Shown piece after piece: positions 6,469-7,979 of a stretch of DNA of 7,979 nucleotides. The DNA is taken from the NCBI GenBank assembly GCA_041664945.1, contig JBAYJY010000202.1, positions 1 to 7,979 of the forward strand, in the 5' to 3' direction. Below the pieces are notes generated by a model. The model was not told the origin of the DNA, did not search any database, and saw only the letters and a program-made list of their open reading frames with translations. Positions within the stretch are counted from its first letter, which is position 1. Each line of letters opens with the position of its first letter. Position numbers and translations under genes: made by a program. This stretch comes from JBAYJY01 sp041664945 (GTDB lineage: Bacteria; UBP15; UBA6099).

Positions 6469-6912
6469 ATGGCGATTAAAAAAACAATACCTTTCGCAGA
6501 AGCGGCTGAGCGATGTTTGGCGGTAATAAAGCAACTTGAGATAAAAGTCGCTCCTTTGATCGAACGTATTAAAGAAAATAACCTTCAGGAAGATTTTCTT
6601 GAGAATGTGAGGGCGTTTCTCATCGAATTCGATGAGGTTCGCGATGCGTTTGACAATCTGCCGCTCGAGGATGGCGTTCCGACCGGTGAGTTGACGGAAA
6701 AAGAAAAAAAGAATGCTATCGAACTAATTCCGAAATTGATCAAAGGGCTCGAAGGTCTTGCCGCAGCTCACGCATTAATGATAGAGACGTTGAAAAAGGG
6801 CATGGATCAGAACACGGAGCGGATGGAACTGATGCGAAAGGCGAAGAAAATATTTGATAAATTCGTAAAGGCGCCTAAGCAGGACCCGAGATTTTTCGAT
6901 AAGAGGATGTGA
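6469..6912 (+). CDS. Small helical protein; candidate flagellar export chaperone (FliT/FlgN-like)
   Basis: This 147-residue protein has no family I can name with certainty. It has no signal peptide or membrane segment, is charged and almost wholly helical, with long predicted helices at about 10-36, 40-63, 78-110 and 112-134, interrupted by a loop rich in Gly, Pro and acidic residues (65-77). The C-terminal stretch RMELMRKAKKIFDKFVK (118-134) and the final FFDKRM recall the ends of FliT/FlgN-type chaperones, which often close with an R-K-G-K-K-like helix and a short F-x-D-K-K tail. Those chaperones hold hook-associated proteins or cap protein before export. Its place directly before flgB-flgC fits such a role, but this is inference from size, composition and context. 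ATG 6469 has no Shine-Dalgarno sequence; a TATAAT lies two bases upstream. Coding status is supported by GC-balanced third positions against AT-rich flanks. Confidence 0.75.
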   Translation: MAIKKTIPFAEAAERCLAVIKQLEIKVAPLIERIKENNLQEDFLENVRAFLIEFDEVRDAFDNLPLEDGVPTGELTEKEKKNAIELIPKLIKGLEGLAAAHALMIETLKKGMDQNTERMELMRKAKKIFDKFVKAPKQDPRFFDKRM

Positions 6913-6960
6913 GAAGCGTCACATGTATTATATATATTAATAATAATTTTTATTCTCTTG

Positions 6961-6989
6961 TTGACAGAGAAATTAAATTATTATAGATT
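6961..6989 (+). promoter_or_regulatory. Sigma-70-type promoter for the flgBC operon
   Basis: A perfect -35 box TTGACA at 6961-6966 is followed after 17 bases by TAGATT at 6984-6989 (four of six). TATAGA at 6982-6987 is an alternative with a 15-base spacer. Transcription would begin near 6996, leaving a leader of about 30 bases with a strong ribosome binding site. No sigma-28 or sigma-54 type element is evident. Confidence 0.5.
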
Positions 6990-7013
6990 AATTTAGTTTC
7001 ATTTATTCGCCTT

Positions 7014-7027
7014 GGGAGGGGCACATG
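7014..7027 (+). promoter_or_regulatory. Strong ribosome binding site of flgB
   Basis: GGGAGGGG at 7014-7021 lies three to five bases from ATG 7025 and contains the core GGAGG at 7015-7019. It is the strongest Shine-Dalgarno sequence in the window, in contrast to the two preceding genes. Confidence 0.8.
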
Positions 7028-7444
7028 CTCAATCAATTCTTTGAAAGCATACCCTATATAGCTATGAGGAAGGGGTGGGACGCGGCTTCTGTACGCCAGA
7101 AAGTCATATCCAACAACATCGCGAATGTCGACACCCCGCACTATAAACGGTCGGAAGTAAACTTCGAGGACTCTTTCAAGCAGGCTCTCGAAAAAGCTCC
7201 GAAACGCCTTGTCGGATTCCACACCGACACAATGCACATTCCGATTAATCCGCCGACAGACCTCAATTCCGTGAAACCGACAATTTGGCGCGAGAATGAC
7301 ACTTTCACCCGCGCTGACGACAATAACGTCGACATAGACGTCGAGATGGCTGAACTCGCGAAAAACGAACTAATGTTCAACGCGCTTACCGATTCTCTCA
7401 GCCGAAAACTTTCCGGCCTCAAAATGGCAATCCGGGGAAGGTGA
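7025..7444 (+). CDS. flgB: Flagellar basal-body proximal rod protein FlgB
   Basis: FlgB is one of the proximal rod subunits (with FlgC, FlgF and FliE) that link the MS ring to the distal rod inside the periplasm. It is exported by the flagellar type III system, and no Sec signal peptide is present, as expected. The N-terminal rod signature SNNIANVDTPHYKRSEVNFE is at 29-48 and the C-terminal signature NNVDIDVEMAELAKNELMF at 100-118; these two helices pack together in the assembled rod. The 139-residue length is typical. It has a strong Shine-Dalgarno sequence and a likely promoter just upstream, so it probably starts the flagellar transcript. flgC follows after nine bases. Confidence 0.96.
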   Translation: MLNQFFESIPYIAMRKGWDAASVRQKVISNNIANVDTPHYKRSEVNFEDSFKQALEKAPKRLVGFHTDTMHIPINPPTDLNSVKPTIWRENDTFTRADDNNVDIDVEMAELAKNELMFNALTDSLSRKLSGLKMAIRGR

Positions 7445-7453
7445 TAAATAATC

Positions 7454-7915
7454 ATGATGACCAACTCGATTTTTTCATCAATTGACACGAGCGCTTCCGG
7501 CTTAACAGCGCAGAGACTGCGAATGGACGTCATCGCCGGCAACATAGCGAACGTCGACACCACGCGCACTCCTGAAGGCGGCCCGTTCAAGCGGCAACTT
7601 GCTGTTTTCGCTTCGAAATCCGACATGACATACCGCAAGTTCCCGTTCCTCCCGATGAAGCTCAAAACTCAAATGGACAACCCCGGCAACGGTGTGAATG
7701 TTCTCGAAGTCATGAAAGACCCGTCGCCGCCGCGTCTGAAATATGATCCCGGCCATCCGGACGCAAACAGCGAAGGCTATGTCGCCTATCCCAACGTTGA
7801 CGTTATCAAGGAGATGGTCGACATGATTTCCGCTTCCCGCGCATATGAAGCGAATATCACTTCGATTAACGCGGCTAAGGGCATGGCGATGAAGGCCCTC
7901 TCGATCGGAAAGTAA
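7454..7915 (+). CDS. flgC: Flagellar basal-body proximal rod protein FlgC
   Basis: FlgC is a proximal rod subunit built in alongside FlgB. The N-terminal rod motif is SGLTAQRLRMDVIAGNIANV at 15-34, continuing into DTTRTPEGGPFKRQ. The C-terminal signature is GYVAYPNVDVIKEMVDMISA at 108-127 followed by SRAYEANI and KGMAMKALSIGK. At 153 residues it is within the usual size range. The start may be ATG 7454 or the adjacent ATG 7457; AAGGTG at 7438-7443, which overlaps the end of flgB, can serve either. The short gap to flgB indicates one transcript. No sign of truncation or unusual residues. Confidence 0.96.
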   Translation: MMTNSIFSSIDTSASGLTAQRLRMDVIAGNIANVDTTRTPEGGPFKRQLAVFASKSDMTYRKFPFLPMKLKTQMDNPGNGVNVLEVMKDPSPPRLKYDPGHPDANSEGYVAYPNVDVIKEMVDMISASRAYEANITSINAAKGMAMKALSIGK

Positions 7916-7930
7916 TAACATTGTAAACAA

Positions 7931-7948
7931 CCGGCCATAAACCGCCGG
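7931..7948 (+). repeat. Short inverted repeat after flgC
   Basis: CCGGC 7931-7935 can pair with GCCGG 7944-7948 around an eight-base loop. No U-tract follows and a new start lies 27 bases on, so it is more likely chance or an RNA-stability element than a terminator. Confidence 0.25.
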
Positions 7949-7974
7949 CATCTGAAACTCTGGAGTAAACCAAA

Positions 7975-7979
7975 ATGGA
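7975..7979 (+). CDS. Start of the next gene, probably fliE (3' partial)
   Basis: ATG 7975-7977 follows TGGAG 7961-7965 at nine bases, a good Shine-Dalgarno arrangement. Only one full codon is visible, so the identity rests wholly on the common flgB-flgC-fliE gene order. Confidence 0.4.

Noticed and set aside
7921..7930. TTGTAAACAA as a regulator binding site
   Set aside because: It is an imperfect four-base inverted repeat in a short gap, occurring once, and gives no basis for a named regulator.
1..7979. Mobile element, CRISPR array, toxin-antitoxin or defence genes
   Set aside because: I saw no transposase, integrase, spaced repeats, terminal inverted repeats or defence domains. The tmRNA 3' end is a common integration site, but no integrase or duplicated end lies beside it here.

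Overview
This window is about 8 kb of bacterial chromosome with every gene on the + strand. It holds housekeeping genes followed by the start of a flagellar cluster. The organism is a motile bacterium: flgB and flgC encode proximal rod proteins. It is probably diderm, because its exported N-acetylmuramoyl-L-alanine amidase carries two AMIN domains. Coding DNA is of middling GC while several gaps are very AT-rich. I cannot assign a phylum from the sequence alone; the tmRNA tag (ADTNLALAA) and the divergent Obg would be the best handles for placement.

Layout: (1) bases 2-127, the C-terminal end of an unidentified protein. (2) obg (164-1150) overlapping proB (1147-2262) by four bases, then a 185-base gap and proA (2449-3765). 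This is the widespread obg-proB-proA arrangement and covers the first two enzymes of proline synthesis. (3) smpB (3838-4314) followed by ssrA/tmRNA (4355-4700), the two parts of the trans-translation ribosome-rescue system. (4) A two-AMIN, Amidase_3 cell-wall amidase (4716-6332) starting 15 bases after the tmRNA. (5) A 147-residue helical protein (6469-6912), which I suspect is a flagellar export chaperone of the FliT/FlgN type. (6) flgB (7025-7444), flgC (7454-7915) and the first codon of a further gene with a good ribosome binding site, most likely fliE by gene order.

How they fit together: obg (ribosome-associated GTPase) and smpB-ssrA serve ribosome assembly and rescue; proB-proA make glutamate-5-semialdehyde for proline; the amidase remodels septal or lateral peptidoglycan; the last block builds the flagellar rod, which must cross that peptidoglycan. 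A promoter with a perfect TTGACA -35 box stands before flgB.

I see no mobile element, CRISPR array, phage gene or defence system, and I do not think the window holds a new multi-gene system. The points worth a second look are small: an Obg whose G3 motif has Ala in place of the invariant Gly, an amidase start codon buried in a hairpin with the tmRNA 3' end and lacking a Shine-Dalgarno sequence, and the unnamed gene upstream of flgB.
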